This document shows positions 34,407 through 44,455 of a stretch of DNA of 64,000 bases, piece by piece (the stretch's first letter is position 1; every line of letters starts with the position of its first letter). The stretch comes from Acetomicrobium hydrogeniformans. GTDB taxonomy: Bacteria; Synergistota; Synergistia; Synergistales; JAFGMB01. The stretch is from contig JAENYO010000005.1 in the NCBI GenBank assembly GCA_016841745.1, positions 84,439-148,438 on the forward strand, read 5' to 3'. Below the pieces are notes generated by a model. That model was given only the letters and a program-made list of their open reading frames with translations, was not told the origin of the DNA and ran no database searches. Position numbers and translations under genes: made by a program.

Positions 34407-35438
34407 TTACTTACCGGAATTATGATAGCTGTTGTAAAAATCCTCGTAATCGGCAAGCATGGTTTTCAGCAGGGCAGGCGTATCAAGACCATAGGGACAT
34501 CTGGTTGTACACTGACCACAGTTCCTGCATTCCTTTATCGTTTCCATTTTATTCTTCCATTCTTCTGTCATGTACTGCTGGTAGGGTGCACGTCTCAGAA
34601 GAAAAGCCATGCGAGCCGCCTGGGGGATATCTATACCGGCCGGACAGGGCATGCAGTACCCGCAGCTGCGGCAGAAATTGCCTGCAAGGTCCTTTCGGTC
34701 CTTTTCTATCTTTTTGAACATATCTTCATCCAGTTCGGGAGGATCTTCCTCAAGGGCCAGGAACTGATCCAGTTCCCACTCCCTCTGGATTCCCCAGATG
34801 GGAACCACATTATCAAACTGCCTGAAGAAAGCAAAGGGTATGGATGCATCGGTCACAAGACCGCCCGACAATCCCTTCATTGCTATTACGCCCACATCAT
34901 GCTTTTTACAAAGGGATATGAGTTCAAGGTCCTTGTCTGCTGAAAGATGGTTCAGCGGAAACTGTATCGTATCGTACAATTCGGAGGCTGCCGCCTCCAG
35001 GGCCACATCCAGTGTATGGCTGGTCAGCCCTATAAAACGTATTTTACCTTCTTCCCTTGCTTTTAGGACCTCATCGTAAAGACCGTTTTCATCACCGGGC
35101 CTGGGAACTCTTTTGGCATTATGGAACTGATATATGTCAATATAGTCAGTTTTTATATTATCGAGGCTGGTCTCAAGGTGTTCCCTTAGTTCCAGACCAT
35201 TTTTGCCATGGCTTTTAGTGGAAATTACGATATCTTCCCTTAAATGAGCAAGGGAATAACCTATTTTTTCCTCACTGTCCGTATAACTTCTGGCGGTATC
35301 AAAATAATTGATACCCCCTTCATAGGCTTTCTGAAGCAGATACTTTGCCTCATCAAAGGTGACCCGCTGTATGGGTAGAGCTCCAAAGGAACTTTTTGTG
35401 ACCATAAGCCCCGTTCTTCCAAGCCGCATCTTATCCAA
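34407..35438 (-). CDS. Aldo-keto reductase with C-terminal iron-sulfur region (COG1453-type)
   Basis: Protein of 343 residues. The N-terminal aldo-keto reductase barrel has GRTGLMVTKSSFGALP, GINYFDTARSY with the catalytic Asp/Tyr, and DIVISTKSHGKN. The C-terminal ~90 residues carry two Cys groups, CRSCGYCMPCPAGIDI and CRNCGQCTTRCPYG, expected to hold 4Fe-4S clusters. Members are common in anaerobes and probably couple ferredoxin-like electrons to carbonyl reduction; the substrate is unknown. The TTG at 35438 is chosen because AGGAGG lies eight bases upstream; the ATG three codons on is too far away. Confidence 0.92.
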   Translation of the reverse strand: MDKMRLGRTGLMVTKSSFGALPIQRVTFDEAKYLLQKAYEGGINYFDTARSYTDSEEKIGYSLAHLREDIVISTKSHGKNGLELREHLETSLDNIKTDYIDIYQFHNAKRVPRPGDENGLYDEVLKAREEGKIRFIGLTSHTLDVALEAAASELYDTIQFPLNHLSADKDLELISLCKKHDVGVIAMKGLSGGLVTDASIPFAFFRQFDNVVPIWGIQREWELDQFLALEEDPPELDEDMFKKIEKDRKDLAGNFCRSCGYCMPCPAGIDIPQAARMAFLLRRAPYQQYMTEEWKNKMETIKECRNCGQCTTRCPYGLDTPALLKTMLADYEDFYNSYHNSGK

Positions 35439-35574
35439 TACTGTTCCCTCCTTTACTGTAATGACAAACCTATTATACCTTCATTTCTCCAGGGAAAAAA
35501 CATGAATATCAGTTGACCCTGGAAACAGATCAAAGGAAGAAAAACAACTGGTGTATAAATGATAAAGGGAAAGT

Positions 35575-37710
35575 CTAGTAATCGCACATCCTGTAGTTAC
35601 CACTCAGATAGTCATAAAGACTGTAGACCTTGCCTGTAACAGGAAGTTCTTTTCCAGAAATTTCACAACAGATACCGGCAAGGGAAAAATAAAGGTCACC
35701 TCTGAGCCTTTCTGGCTGTAACTGGCCCCAGAGCTGTTCAGGCGTTTTCCATGCCCCTGGCTGACGGGCGGCATAATAGTTCCATTTGGACAAAAGGGAA
35801 AATTCCCTTTCCTGGCTATAGGAAAGGCTGCTCCCCCAAAGGGCTCCGGGGGGTATATTCAGATACATGCCGAGGTTGCTGTAATCCCGACCCCGGGTAA
35901 GTTCATCTGTCTTTGCTATCCAGAAACCGATGCCTAGATCATTCCACCATCTTGTAGCGGTAAGCTTGATCCCTTCATCCCCATCGATGAAACGGCCCCA
36001 CTCCGCCATGAGGTCCAGGTTATAGACCGGATCGGAGTAACCTGCCTGAAGCCACCAGGCCCATTCCCAATCATCACTCCGGTAACTGCCTGGTTCAGTC
36101 TCAACTCTTCCTCCTCCGCCGATCTCAACGGGACCATCCGCAAGGGAACCGAAGCTTTCCGGATCCCGCTCATGAAAAAGGCTCACCCTGGCACCAGTCC
36201 ACCATCTTCCGTCCTTTCCATAGAACCTTGCCCAGGCATTTACACCAAACCATTGGTCATCCAGCCAGCCTGCTTCCATAAGGAAAGCGCTGTCGTTTCC
36301 CGGAAGGACAAAACTGGCAACTCCTTTATAGATTCGGGTATAGTCATTGATTTCCGGTTCCCATGGTATGTCAATATCATTAATCAGGGGCTGACGAATA
36401 TCAAGAAAGACCTCCCATCCACAGGAAGATCTCATCCGGTAAATCCAATCCACACTCCATCGGTCCATGTAGGAATCGTCATCAACGACGTCTATCCTCG
36501 GCTCATAAGAGATCATGGCCCGGAACTCGGAGACACCCTTCACTTTGGTATCTCCAGGACCTGTACAGAAGAACCATTTTTCCCCATCTTCCACCAGCCC
36601 GTCCATGAACCATGTGACCTCTGTTTCCCGGCTGTCATTCACAAGTATCTCTCCCATTCTCAGGAGGGCCACATGTGAGCCAGGAACATCCACCCGTGCC
36701 ACCGGGTCTCCCCGGACCTTCACAACCAGGGTCATGACCTTTACATCCCATGGCAGAAGAAATGAGGTATGGTAGATCACCCTCGCCATGGCCTCTGCCT
36801 GTGAAGAATAACCGATGTTTTCATAAGCCAGAAGGATCTTTCTTTCGCCTATAAGGACTTCAACATCCCTTACCCCCAGGTTCTCTCCAAGTTCATCGAC
36901 AAGCCTGGAAGAGAGCTTTTTCAGGTCTGTCCTTTCCCAGTCAGGCAATAGAACATCTTCGTCAGGAGGCCTGGAACATCTTTTCTTTCTCCCGCCCAGA
37001 AGAGGCCTGGAAAAATCGAAGTTATATGAAACTGAAAAACACCATTCTTCACCTCTCTGCCTGCTTATACCAAAATCCAGTCCCAGGTCCGTTCTGGCAT
37101 GTATTCCATAGTTCCAGTTTTCATCAGATCCATCGGAGGCTATCCGAAATAGTTCTTTTTCCTCCTCACTTCGGTCCAGATCACAATACTCCGCCTTCAG
37201 TTCAAGACTATCACTGGGCATCCATGAAAGGCCTCCGAAAAAACCGTTGTAACGGTCAGTACCATAACCTGCAGAAAGGGCCAGTTTTTCCCATTGCCAG
37301 GTAGCTACTGCATAATAGGCTTCCTGTATCCCATCTTCGAGAAGATCGGTTCCTCCGACAGCCAGGAATGGAGTCCAGCCATTACCGGTCAACAAAAGGA
37401 GTTTGAGATCTACCCCTCTTTCCTTAGACATTTCGTACCCTCCGGATGAGAAGGGGTCATTGGAAAAACTTGTAAGTCTCAGGTTGAACTCCATCCAGGG
37501 AAGATAGCCCATGTCAACATACCAGGAATTATAGGGCTCATACCAGGAATGACCGAACCATCCCCTCCCATCTCCTGGCATCTGGGCAGTAGGACATTCA
37601 TAGAGGCCAGTAAAACCTGCATTGGAAGGGGATTCCGCCTCCAGTCGATATGGAACCATAAAAAGGAAAAGGCTCAGCACCGCAAAAAGGACCATCTTTA
37701 ACCTTGTCAA
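35575..37710 (-). CDS. YjbH-family outer-membrane exopolysaccharide protein
   Basis: Protein of 711 residues. A signal peptide ends about residue 25 (YRLEAES). Then come NAGFTGLYECPTAQM and the following Gly-rich start of a beta barrel, the hallmark of YjbH proteins. The rest is a long series of alternating-hydrophobicity strands rich in Trp, Tyr and Gly. YjbH proteins are outer-membrane barrels thought to pass polysaccharide, usually encoded with YjbEFG or other exopolysaccharide genes. Here it is divergent to the SLBB export gene. TTG at 37710 follows GGAGGTGG. It shows that the host has an outer membrane. Confidence 0.85.
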   Translation of the reverse strand: MTRLKMVLFAVLSLFLFMVPYRLEAESPSNAGFTGLYECPTAQMPGDGRGWFGHSWYEPYNSWYVDMGYLPWMEFNLRLTSFSNDPFSSGGYEMSKERGVDLKLLLLTGNGWTPFLAVGGTDLLEDGIQEAYYAVATWQWEKLALSAGYGTDRYNGFFGGLSWMPSDSLELKAEYCDLDRSEEEKELFRIASDGSDENWNYGIHARTDLGLDFGISRQRGEEWCFSVSYNFDFSRPLLGGRKKRCSRPPDEDVLLPDWERTDLKKLSSRLVDELGENLGVRDVEVLIGERKILLAYENIGYSSQAEAMARVIYHTSFLLPWDVKVMTLVVKVRGDPVARVDVPGSHVALLRMGEILVNDSRETEVTWFMDGLVEDGEKWFFCTGPGDTKVKGVSEFRAMISYEPRIDVVDDDSYMDRWSVDWIYRMRSSCGWEVFLDIRQPLINDIDIPWEPEINDYTRIYKGVASFVLPGNDSAFLMEAGWLDDQWFGVNAWARFYGKDGRWWTGARVSLFHERDPESFGSLADGPVEIGGGGRVETEPGSYRSDDWEWAWWLQAGYSDPVYNLDLMAEWGRFIDGDEGIKLTATRWWNDLGIGFWIAKTDELTRGRDYSNLGMYLNIPPGALWGSSLSYSQEREFSLLSKWNYYAARQPGAWKTPEQLWGQLQPERLRGDLYFSLAGICCEISGKELPVTGKVYSLYDYLSGNYRMCDY

Positions 37711-38132
37711 GATCTAGTCCACCTCCAGCGGAGGATCCGGTGAGTCTGGATCATCTCAGGAACAGTTTCAGTTGTGGTAGATGGGCTATTAAGGAACCAG
37801 CTCTGCGGTCTGGAAAGGGAAATTCTTATCTGAAGTAAGGAAAAACAATTCGACATCATTTATTAAGAATATTTCTCAAAAATAAGATTACAACATCTTT
37901 ACATATAAAGCAATGTAGTAATATAATGAAGCGTAAAGCTCATTTATTTAACACTTTCCTTCAATAAATAACTATTCAGATTTCCATTTCAGCCCCTTTT
38001 ACCCAAGTACATTTTAAATTGCATTCCCTCTTTATATTTCTAAAGAATTACCACTAATCATCAATATTTTTCAATCCAGAGTAAGTAAATGACTCTACAT
38101 CACGAAAAACCTTATTAAAAGGAGGTATTTCT
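37711..38132. other. Divergent control region of the exopolysaccharide locus
   Basis: About 420 bp between the yjbH-like gene and the SLBB gene. It contains the rightward promoter at 37898-37927 and a ~200-nt AT-rich leader with no aptamer that I recognise. Nothing else is supported. Confidence 0.55.
37898..37927 (+). promoter_or_regulatory. Promoter of the exopolysaccharide export operon
   Basis: TTTACA, 18 bp, perfect TATAAT (or TTACAT with 17 bp); the leader to the SLBB start is about 200 nt. Confidence 0.6.
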
Positions 38133-40322
38133 ATGAAGCCTCGACTGCAGATAATTATTTACGTATTTCTTTCATTTTTTCTCCTTTTCTCATGCCTTGC
38201 CCTTCTTGCCCCTGCGGCTCCATTCAGTAACAACATCCCCCAGCAGGGACCGGGTATGTACATACCGGCCAAACCTGGAGAGGAAGGATTTCAACAGTTT
38301 CCCTGGGAAACACTGTCACCTGATCGGAGCTCAGGATATACTCTCCCGGAAATACAAACTCCACCATCGCCTCCGATCCAGCTACCTCAAGGACAGATAG
38401 CTTCAGTTGCAAGTCCGGATATTCAGGACTTCATTTCAGGAGCCCATCCTTCCGAGATCACAAAGATGCTCCCCCGCTTTGGATACTCTTTTTTCAGTAA
38501 TCCCCCAACTACCTTTGCCCCCCTGCAGGATATCCCGGTAGGCCCTGATTATATTCTGGGACCGGGTGACAGTCTTCGTATATCCATATGGGGATTCCAG
38601 GAAGGTCAGTACACTCTTGAAGTTGACAGGAACGGTAATATATCCCTGCCTGGAGCCGGAGTGATAGGAGTGGCAGGACTGACTTTCGAGCAGGCAAAAT
38701 GGGCAATAGAAAAGGCATATTCACAGTATTTCACAAATTTTGAGCTCAACGTCACCATGGGCCAGCTACGTACAATAACCATTTATGTGGTTGGTCATTC
38801 CAACCGGCCCGGAGCCTATTCCATATCTTCACTTTCCACCATCATAAACGGACTGATAGCAGCAGGAGGACCAGGCTATTCGGGAACATTACGGAATATA
38901 CAGCTCAAACGGAACGACAGGGTGGTCAGTACCTTCGACAGCTATGACCTTCTCTTAAAGGGTAATAAAAGGAATGACAGGAGGTTAATGCCTGGAGATG
39001 TAATATTTATTCCTCCCGTCGGAGCTCTTGCCGGAATAACTGGAGATGTTAAAAAACCCGCCTATTACGAGCTTAAGGGAGCAACCAGACTCTCTGATCT
39101 GGTTGAAATGGCTGGAGGATTCACCAGCAGTTACTTCAGGGGCAGGGTTCAGATAGACCGCACAATGGGCCATGAATACCGAACGGCCATTGAAAATGAC
39201 CTTAAGGGACTGAAAGGTGATCCAGAAAGAAATGTACTTATTCAGAACGGAGACCTTGTAAAGGTATTTCCTGTACATGAAAAGGACTCCTTCGCCTTCC
39301 TCTCAGGTGCTATCTCAAGACCGGGCAGATATGCTATTCAGCCCGGCTCCACCAGAGTGGGTGAGCTTCTGAGGAGGGCTGGAGGCCCCCTTTACATGGC
39401 TTCTGAAACTGGGGAGATAACAAGGGTCCATGTGACCCAGGCCGGACCGCAGACCGAGAGATTCACCTTCAATGTGGGAAGGGCTATGAACGGAGATCCT
39501 AATCATGATTTCAGGCTTGAACTTAATGACTATATCACTGTAAGAACTGTCCCCGAATGGGACCTTTATAGAACAGTGAGGATCCTGGGAGAAGTCAGAT
39601 ATCCAGGGATTTACTCTGTTCAGAAAGGTGAAAGACTTTCGGATCTTCTGGAACGGTCAGGGGGGTACACCTCCAGCGCCTTTCTTAAAGGAGCCTATCT
39701 GGCAAGAAAAAGCGTTATGAACAAACAGCAGAGGGAAATTAACAAAATGCTTGAAAGATTACAGACAAGTCTCTACGGAAATGCAGTTGAGGGAGTTTCG
39801 ACAGCATTGAACCCCGGGGATGCTGAGTTGAGTGTTCTTGAAAGGGAGCAGAGACAGAAATTTCTCACGGCCCTCAGTCAGATCAAACCATCGGGACGAA
39901 TGGTTGTCAATCTCCCCGAAAATTACCGTCTACTCAAAGGGACCCCCTACGATGTTGAGCTTGAACAGGGCGATTCCTTCTATATACCCAAACCACCGGA
40001 GTCCGTGAACGTTGTGGGATCCGTTTTCAATCCTACATCCTTCACCTACAGGCCCAATCAGAAATTCACCGAATACATAAAGCAGGCAGGTGGATACACC
40101 ATAAATGCAGATCAGAAGAGGGTCTACCTCGTGCGCGCCGATGGAACATCGGCAAGAGCCTTTGAGAAAAAGAGACCCCTTCTGGTTAAGGATGGGGACA
40201 CCATCGTTGTTCCCGAAAAAATCTACGTAAAGAGCAACAAGCGGGATACCGCATACGTGATAGACATGCTCTACAAGCTATCCATAAGCGTTGCGGTGGT
40301 TACAGACGCTTTCAATGACTAG
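38133..40322 (+). CDS. Polysaccharide export protein with multiple SLBB domains (Wza-like)
   Basis: Protein of 729 residues. A hydrophobic signal (1-30) is followed by a Pro-rich stretch to about residue 135. The Poly_export domain begins at PDYILGPGDSLRISIWGFQE, and several SLBB units follow, each with a GxVxxPG-type strand pair: VVGHSNRPGAYSI, ITGDVKKPAYYEL, LSGAISRPGRYAI, ILGEVRYPGIYSV and VVGSVFNPTSFTY. This is the periplasmic/outer-membrane channel component for exopolysaccharide secretion, longer than E. coli Wza because of extra SLBB units. AAAGGAGGT precedes the ATG. It is the first gene of the plus-strand operon. Confidence 0.93.
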   Translation: MKPRLQIIIYVFLSFFLLFSCLALLAPAAPFSNNIPQQGPGMYIPAKPGEEGFQQFPWETLSPDRSSGYTLPEIQTPPSPPIQLPQGQIASVASPDIQDFISGAHPSEITKMLPRFGYSFFSNPPTTFAPLQDIPVGPDYILGPGDSLRISIWGFQEGQYTLEVDRNGNISLPGAGVIGVAGLTFEQAKWAIEKAYSQYFTNFELNVTMGQLRTITIYVVGHSNRPGAYSISSLSTIINGLIAAGGPGYSGTLRNIQLKRNDRVVSTFDSYDLLLKGNKRNDRRLMPGDVIFIPPVGALAGITGDVKKPAYYELKGATRLSDLVEMAGGFTSSYFRGRVQIDRTMGHEYRTAIENDLKGLKGDPERNVLIQNGDLVKVFPVHEKDSFAFLSGAISRPGRYAIQPGSTRVGELLRRAGGPLYMASETGEITRVHVTQAGPQTERFTFNVGRAMNGDPNHDFRLELNDYITVRTVPEWDLYRTVRILGEVRYPGIYSVQKGERLSDLLERSGGYTSSAFLKGAYLARKSVMNKQQREINKMLERLQTSLYGNAVEGVSTALNPGDAELSVLEREQRQKFLTALSQIKPSGRMVVNLPENYRLLKGTPYDVELEQGDSFYIPKPPESVNVVGSVFNPTSFTYRPNQKFTEYIKQAGGYTINADQKRVYLVRADGTSARAFEKKRPLLVKDGDTIVVPEKIYVKSNKRDTAYVIDMLYKLSISVAVVTDAFND

Positions 40323-40350
40323 CTGAGCAGACAGGAATGGAGGAAGAAAA

Positions 40351-41535
40351 ATGCCTGAAAATTGGAATGATCCTCCTGAATCAGGGCAACCCGGAAAGGG
40401 AAAAAGAATTCCGGTCCATGATCACTTATCCCAGAATATGGATCTTCTGAAATTTCTGAGAGAGAATCTTGGGAAAATCCTGGTTTTTACCGTTTTATGC
40501 TCTTTGATCGCTTTTGTGATCATTTCGTCAATTCCCCCTAAATATAAAGCTCATACTTCCATTCTGCCAGTTAAGATGAATCCCCAGGCTGAGGATTTTT
40601 TCCAGGACATGGGAGTCCAGAAAGCAAGGAATAATGAAAAAGCCTCTATTGATGACGTCGTACTGGGCATTCTTCAAAGCAGAACTATAAAAGACAAGAT
40701 CATAAAAAGATTCGATCTTATGACCGAATTCGAAACAGACAAACAGGACAAAACCAGGAAAGCGCTGGCCAATATGATCCAGGTGAATTCTGAAGCAACG
40801 ACAGGAATAATAACCATTTCTGCAATTCATCATGACCCTGAGAAAGCATCGAAACTTGCAAACGGGTATGTGTCTGCACTGGAGGACCTACTCCAGGAAC
40901 TTGCCATAACTCAAGCCTCCAGAGAGAGACTTTTCCTTGAAAAACAACTCGGGGAAACCCAGGAGAAACTTATAAAAGCAGAAAATGAGCTGAAAGAATG
41001 CCAGAAAGAAATGGGCATTCTTGACGTTGAAAAACAGGCAGCCACTATTGTTCAGTCCATGTCAAGTCTTAAAGCCGCCCTCTGTGAAAAGGAGGTGGAA
41101 CTTAGTGCTGCAATGACCTATGCAACACGGAAAAATTATTTGGTCCGAAGCCTTGAGGCTGAGGTACATGAAATAAAAGATCAGCTTCGCAAAATTGAAG
41201 TTGAAGCAACTGATAATGAACCTTACGCCGATACCCTTCAATTCCTTCCTGATGCGGGAATGGAATATCTAAGGAAAGTAAGAACTCTGGAGTTTTATGA
41301 AACTCTCTACAATACGGTTCTATCTCAATACCAGAATGCAAGGATGGCTGAGGCAAAAGAGACCCTTATGGTCCAAATACTTGACAGGGCAGTTCCACCC
41401 GATTCAACAGAAGGCCCCGGAACCATTATCGTCGTATTTTTTGCAGGTATTACCGCTGCATTCTTCTCTTTTTCCTTCCTTTTCCTGAAAAAGATGTTTA
41501 TCGGACGATCAGAGGAAAAACACAGGGCAAGTTAA
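40351..41535 (+). CDS. Polysaccharide chain-length determinant (Wzz/GNVR family)
   Basis: Protein of 394 residues. One membrane helix lies near residues 43-63 (ILVFTVLCSLIAFVIIS), followed by PPKYKAHTSILPV, a long coiled-coil region (about 190-290) and a second helix near 360-380. This is the Wzz co-polymerase topology, with a periplasmic loop and both ends in the cytoplasm; no tyrosine-kinase domain is attached. It controls the chain length made by the Wzy polymerase and bridges to the SLBB channel. It lies 28 bp after the SLBB gene. Confidence 0.9.
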   Translation: MPENWNDPPESGQPGKGKRIPVHDHLSQNMDLLKFLRENLGKILVFTVLCSLIAFVIISSIPPKYKAHTSILPVKMNPQAEDFFQDMGVQKARNNEKASIDDVVLGILQSRTIKDKIIKRFDLMTEFETDKQDKTRKALANMIQVNSEATTGIITISAIHHDPEKASKLANGYVSALEDLLQELAITQASRERLFLEKQLGETQEKLIKAENELKECQKEMGILDVEKQAATIVQSMSSLKAALCEKEVELSAAMTYATRKNYLVRSLEAEVHEIKDQLRKIEVEATDNEPYADTLQFLPDAGMEYLRKVRTLEFYETLYNTVLSQYQNARMAEAKETLMVQILDRAVPPDSTEGPGTIIVVFFAGITAAFFSFSFLFLKKMFIGRSEEKHRAS

Positions 41536-41574
41536 CCATATTATCAGAATATAAGAACAGGGAGGAGAGTAATT

Positions 41575-42939
41575 TTGAGGCGTAAACTTAGATCTCCCAT
41601 GATTATCATGTTCATCCTTGATACAATATTTATATGGCTGGTTATCATACTTTACGGCCATCCGGCATCAGTCATGGAAATATTCCACTCTCTCATGGTC
41701 TATCTTATATACATCTGTTCACTCTATTCGTTCCGTTCCTACGAATTTCTAAGATTCATGAAACCCTACGACTGCATATCAGGTACTTTTAAAGGTGCTT
41801 TAATCGGTGGATCTGTTAATTATCTTATTTCTATCTTCTCTATAAGCTATATAACCATTAATCTCAATCTCCTGCTTCTCCTGGGAGGAATGGTATTCTT
41901 CCCCCTTGAAAGATTCGTTATCTGGCAGATCTATGATCGTTTTATTGAACCTGTCCCCATGATGGTAGTGGGCTCCAGAGATAAATGGGAAAAAATACTT
42001 TGTGAAATGATCTCAACCATAAATAACAAGATCTTGATAGTGGGGTATTGTGATCCGGAAATATATAAATTTGAAGAATTCCTTAAACTGAATCCTCATA
42101 TTTCCCTGGCCCTCATTACTGAAGAACGTTTTTTAAATGAACCTCTCGTAAGAAAAAAATGCCTTTTCCTGCTGAAAAAAAATATTGATATCATGTTTCT
42201 TCCTCATTTTGCAGAAAATCTCATCAATCGAATTCCTCTTGATATCGCCATAGAATTCAACAATTATTACGAATTGATATTCAACCAGAAAGAAGATGAT
42301 CCCAGGAAAAGGATCTTTGAAGTTGTCTTCTCGATTTTTGCAATAATTGCCGCATCACCTCTGATGCTTATGATATCTCTTATAATCCTGCTTGAATCGG
42401 GATTACCGATCATTTTTTCCCAGCAAAGAACCGGGCTTGATGATAAGCCTTTCGTTATGCATAAATTCAGGACCATGTCCAAACCCCAAGGCCGCCACAA
42501 ACCGGATTTTGCAACAAACGAAGTTTTCAGAATAACAAGATCAGGTCATTTCATAAGGGCCACCCATATGGATGAATTACCCCAGCTCTTTGACGTTCTT
42601 CTGGGAAATATGAGCCTTATTGCGCCAAGACCCGAACAGGTAGAATTTGCAACGGAATACTCTGACAAGATCCCCTTTTACCACTACCGTCACAGAATGC
42701 CGCCTGGTATAACCGGTTGGGCTCAGATCAACTATCAGTATTCTTCATGTCTGGCAGAAACAATATCCAAAGTTGAATATGATCTCTTCTATATCAAGAA
42801 CCATACCTTGTTCCTGGATATGAAGATCCTGTTAAAAACTGTTGAAACTGTCCTCTCCATCAGGGGACTTGAAATAACTGTGCCCCCTAAAGAGCCGGAG
42901 AATATGAGAAAAGGACTTTCCGATGAAAAATCAGGTTGA
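41575..42939 (+). CDS. Polyprenyl-phosphate sugar-1-phosphate transferase (initiating, WcaJ/WbaP-like)
   Basis: Protein of 454 residues. It has several N-terminal membrane helices and a cytoplasmic region. The C-terminal catalytic domain contains the membrane re-entrant helix, FSQQRTGLDDKPFVMHKFRT, THMDELPQLFDVLLGNMSLI and PRPEQVEF, the fingerprint of bacterial sugar transferases. It loads the first sugar onto undecaprenyl phosphate. The start is TTG 41575 after GGAGGAG. The gene is single-purpose and marks the start of repeat-unit assembly. Confidence 0.93.
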   Translation: MRRKLRSPMIIMFILDTIFIWLVIILYGHPASVMEIFHSLMVYLIYICSLYSFRSYEFLRFMKPYDCISGTFKGALIGGSVNYLISIFSISYITINLNLLLLLGGMVFFPLERFVIWQIYDRFIEPVPMMVVGSRDKWEKILCEMISTINNKILIVGYCDPEIYKFEEFLKLNPHISLALITEERFLNEPLVRKKCLFLLKKNIDIMFLPHFAENLINRIPLDIAIEFNNYYELIFNQKEDDPRKRIFEVVFSIFAIIAASPLMLMISLIILLESGLPIIFSQQRTGLDDKPFVMHKFRTMSKPQGRHKPDFATNEVFRITRSGHFIRATHMDELPQLFDVLLGNMSLIAPRPEQVEFATEYSDKIPFYHYRHRMPPGITGWAQINYQYSSCLAETISKVEYDLFYIKNHTLFLDMKILLKTVETVLSIRGLEITVPPKEPENMRKGLSDEKSG

Positions 42940-43075
42940 TTACCTGAAGTATGAGGGAGTCACAGTTGTTCCAGAACCGGGATGAAACCTGCATAAGACC
43001 TTGACTGCATTTATACAGACTCGATCCATGATATTTTGATCTTTTCCCCGGATCATAAACCTTTTCATTCCCCCT

Positions 43076-44455
43076 ATGAACCTCACACAGGAAACATTCT
43101 CTGATTACTGTAAAAATGCTCACAATGCTTTCCACCCAACCACCTTTCATTCTCATAAACTGAAAAAAGGAGGAATTTCAATTAATTACGACCATAATAT
43201 CAGCTACCCTCAGGAGAACATATCTGATCAGGACCGGACAGGGTTCCTGAAATACGCAAACGATCTGGCATGGATAATTATTATTCTCAGCATGCATATC
43301 ATGTATTTCAACCTTGGAAATATCCTGGGAACAAAAATCACTTCTTCATTGGCCTTGCGGATCATCGGCATGACCATGTTCATCATTCTCAATATCAGGC
43401 TTCGAAATTCCCAGTTGAATCTCCTTCTAGTGCCGATCACCTTTTTCTGGTTATTTTTCCTGTTTAATCTGAATCTGTTCTGGCTGTGGAATAGAGGATG
43501 GAATATTTTCGAGGTCTTTAAACAGTTAGTTCTCCTATCCCTGAGCCTCTTCTCTGTTTTTGCAGCGACACAGAGAAGCACCCTCAAGAACAGACATTCA
43601 TTTCTCAATATATATTTCTGGTTTTTACGCCTGAATATTCTATTTATCGTTCTCCAACTTGTACTGAACCACTGTTTCAATATTAATCTTATCTTTCCGT
43701 GGCAGGGAAAACCTTTGCTTGCCGGGTCTTTCAGACCTTGTGGATTATTGGGAGAACCAGCCCACGCAGGTATTTTTTTCATGGGGATCCTTTTTTTAAA
43801 AATCCCGCAGATCAGGGAAAGAAGATCTCTCTTGATATGGAGCATATTGGCTCTTTTCTTTACGTTCTCCCTGATCTCCATAATCGTAGCCTCAGCCCTT
43901 ACTGTAAAAATGTACTTTTCTCTGGATAAGGTATCCAGAAAATACCCTCTGCTTATCTCCATCGCAGTGCTGTCCATATTCATAATCTACAGGGACCACC
44001 CAAGAATAATAAGGATACAGGGCTCTCTTTCATTTTCAGGAGGATCGGCATACCCCAGGGTAATACAGGGATTACAGATCTATAGCGGGTTAGATCTGAA
44101 AGAAAAGTTCTTCGGTATCTCTCCCGGGAACGATCTTGTAAAATCAGAAAAACTGGCCCGGCAAATGCGAAACAGGCCATATTTTGACGATTTTATAAGC
44201 GGGATGATGGGCGAACTTATCTCCTACGGTTTAATTCCTTCTATTATGATCAACCTCCTGATTCTCCAGTGTCTTTATTTCAACAGACATTCAAAATGGA
44301 TAATGTTGTTTGTCATATTAATGCGTTTCGGGACTCAATTAGGCATTGATAATCCTTTTCTTCCATTTATTCTCATGCTTTCTCTCTTCAGCAGCTCAGA
44401 ATCAGATATTAACTCAGGAGGAACAGCAGCGCCTGGAAAGGATGTCACAAATTGA
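43076..44455 (+). CDS. O-antigen/exopolysaccharide polymerase-like membrane protein (Wzy)
   Basis: Protein of up to 459 residues with about ten membrane helices and a large extracytoplasmic loop near residues 310-370. The sequence is weakly conserved but fits the Wzy/O-antigen-ligase class, including a GLLGEPAHAG loop as in capsule polymerases. It should join lipid-linked repeat units in the periplasm. The ATG at 43076 has no ribosome site, whereas a strong AAAGGAGG at 43166-43173 lies seven bases before an in-frame ATT (43181), so the true start may be that rare codon. The stop overlaps the next gene. Confidence 0.75.
   Translation: MNLTQETFSDYCKNAHNAFHPTTFHSHKLKKGGISINYDHNISYPQENISDQDRTGFLKYANDLAWIIIILSMHIMYFNLGNILGTKITSSLALRIIGMTMFIILNIRLRNSQLNLLLVPITFFWLFFLFNLNLFWLWNRGWNIFEVFKQLVLLSLSLFSVFAATQRSTLKNRHSFLNIYFWFLRLNILFIVLQLVLNHCFNINLIFPWQGKPLLAGSFRPCGLLGEPAHAGIFFMGILFLKIPQIRERRSLLIWSILALFFTFSLISIIVASALTVKMYFSLDKVSRKYPLLISIAVLSIFIIYRDHPRIIRIQGSLSFSGGSAYPRVIQGLQIYSGLDLKEKFFGISPGNDLVKSEKLARQMRNRPYFDDFISGMMGELISYGLIPSIMINLLILQCLYFNRHSKWIMLFVILMRFGTQLGIDNPFLPFILMLSLFSSSESDINSGGTAAPGKDVTN

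Noticed and set aside
37928-38132. Riboswitch in the exopolysaccharide operon leader
   Set aside because: AT-rich, no conserved aptamer segments.
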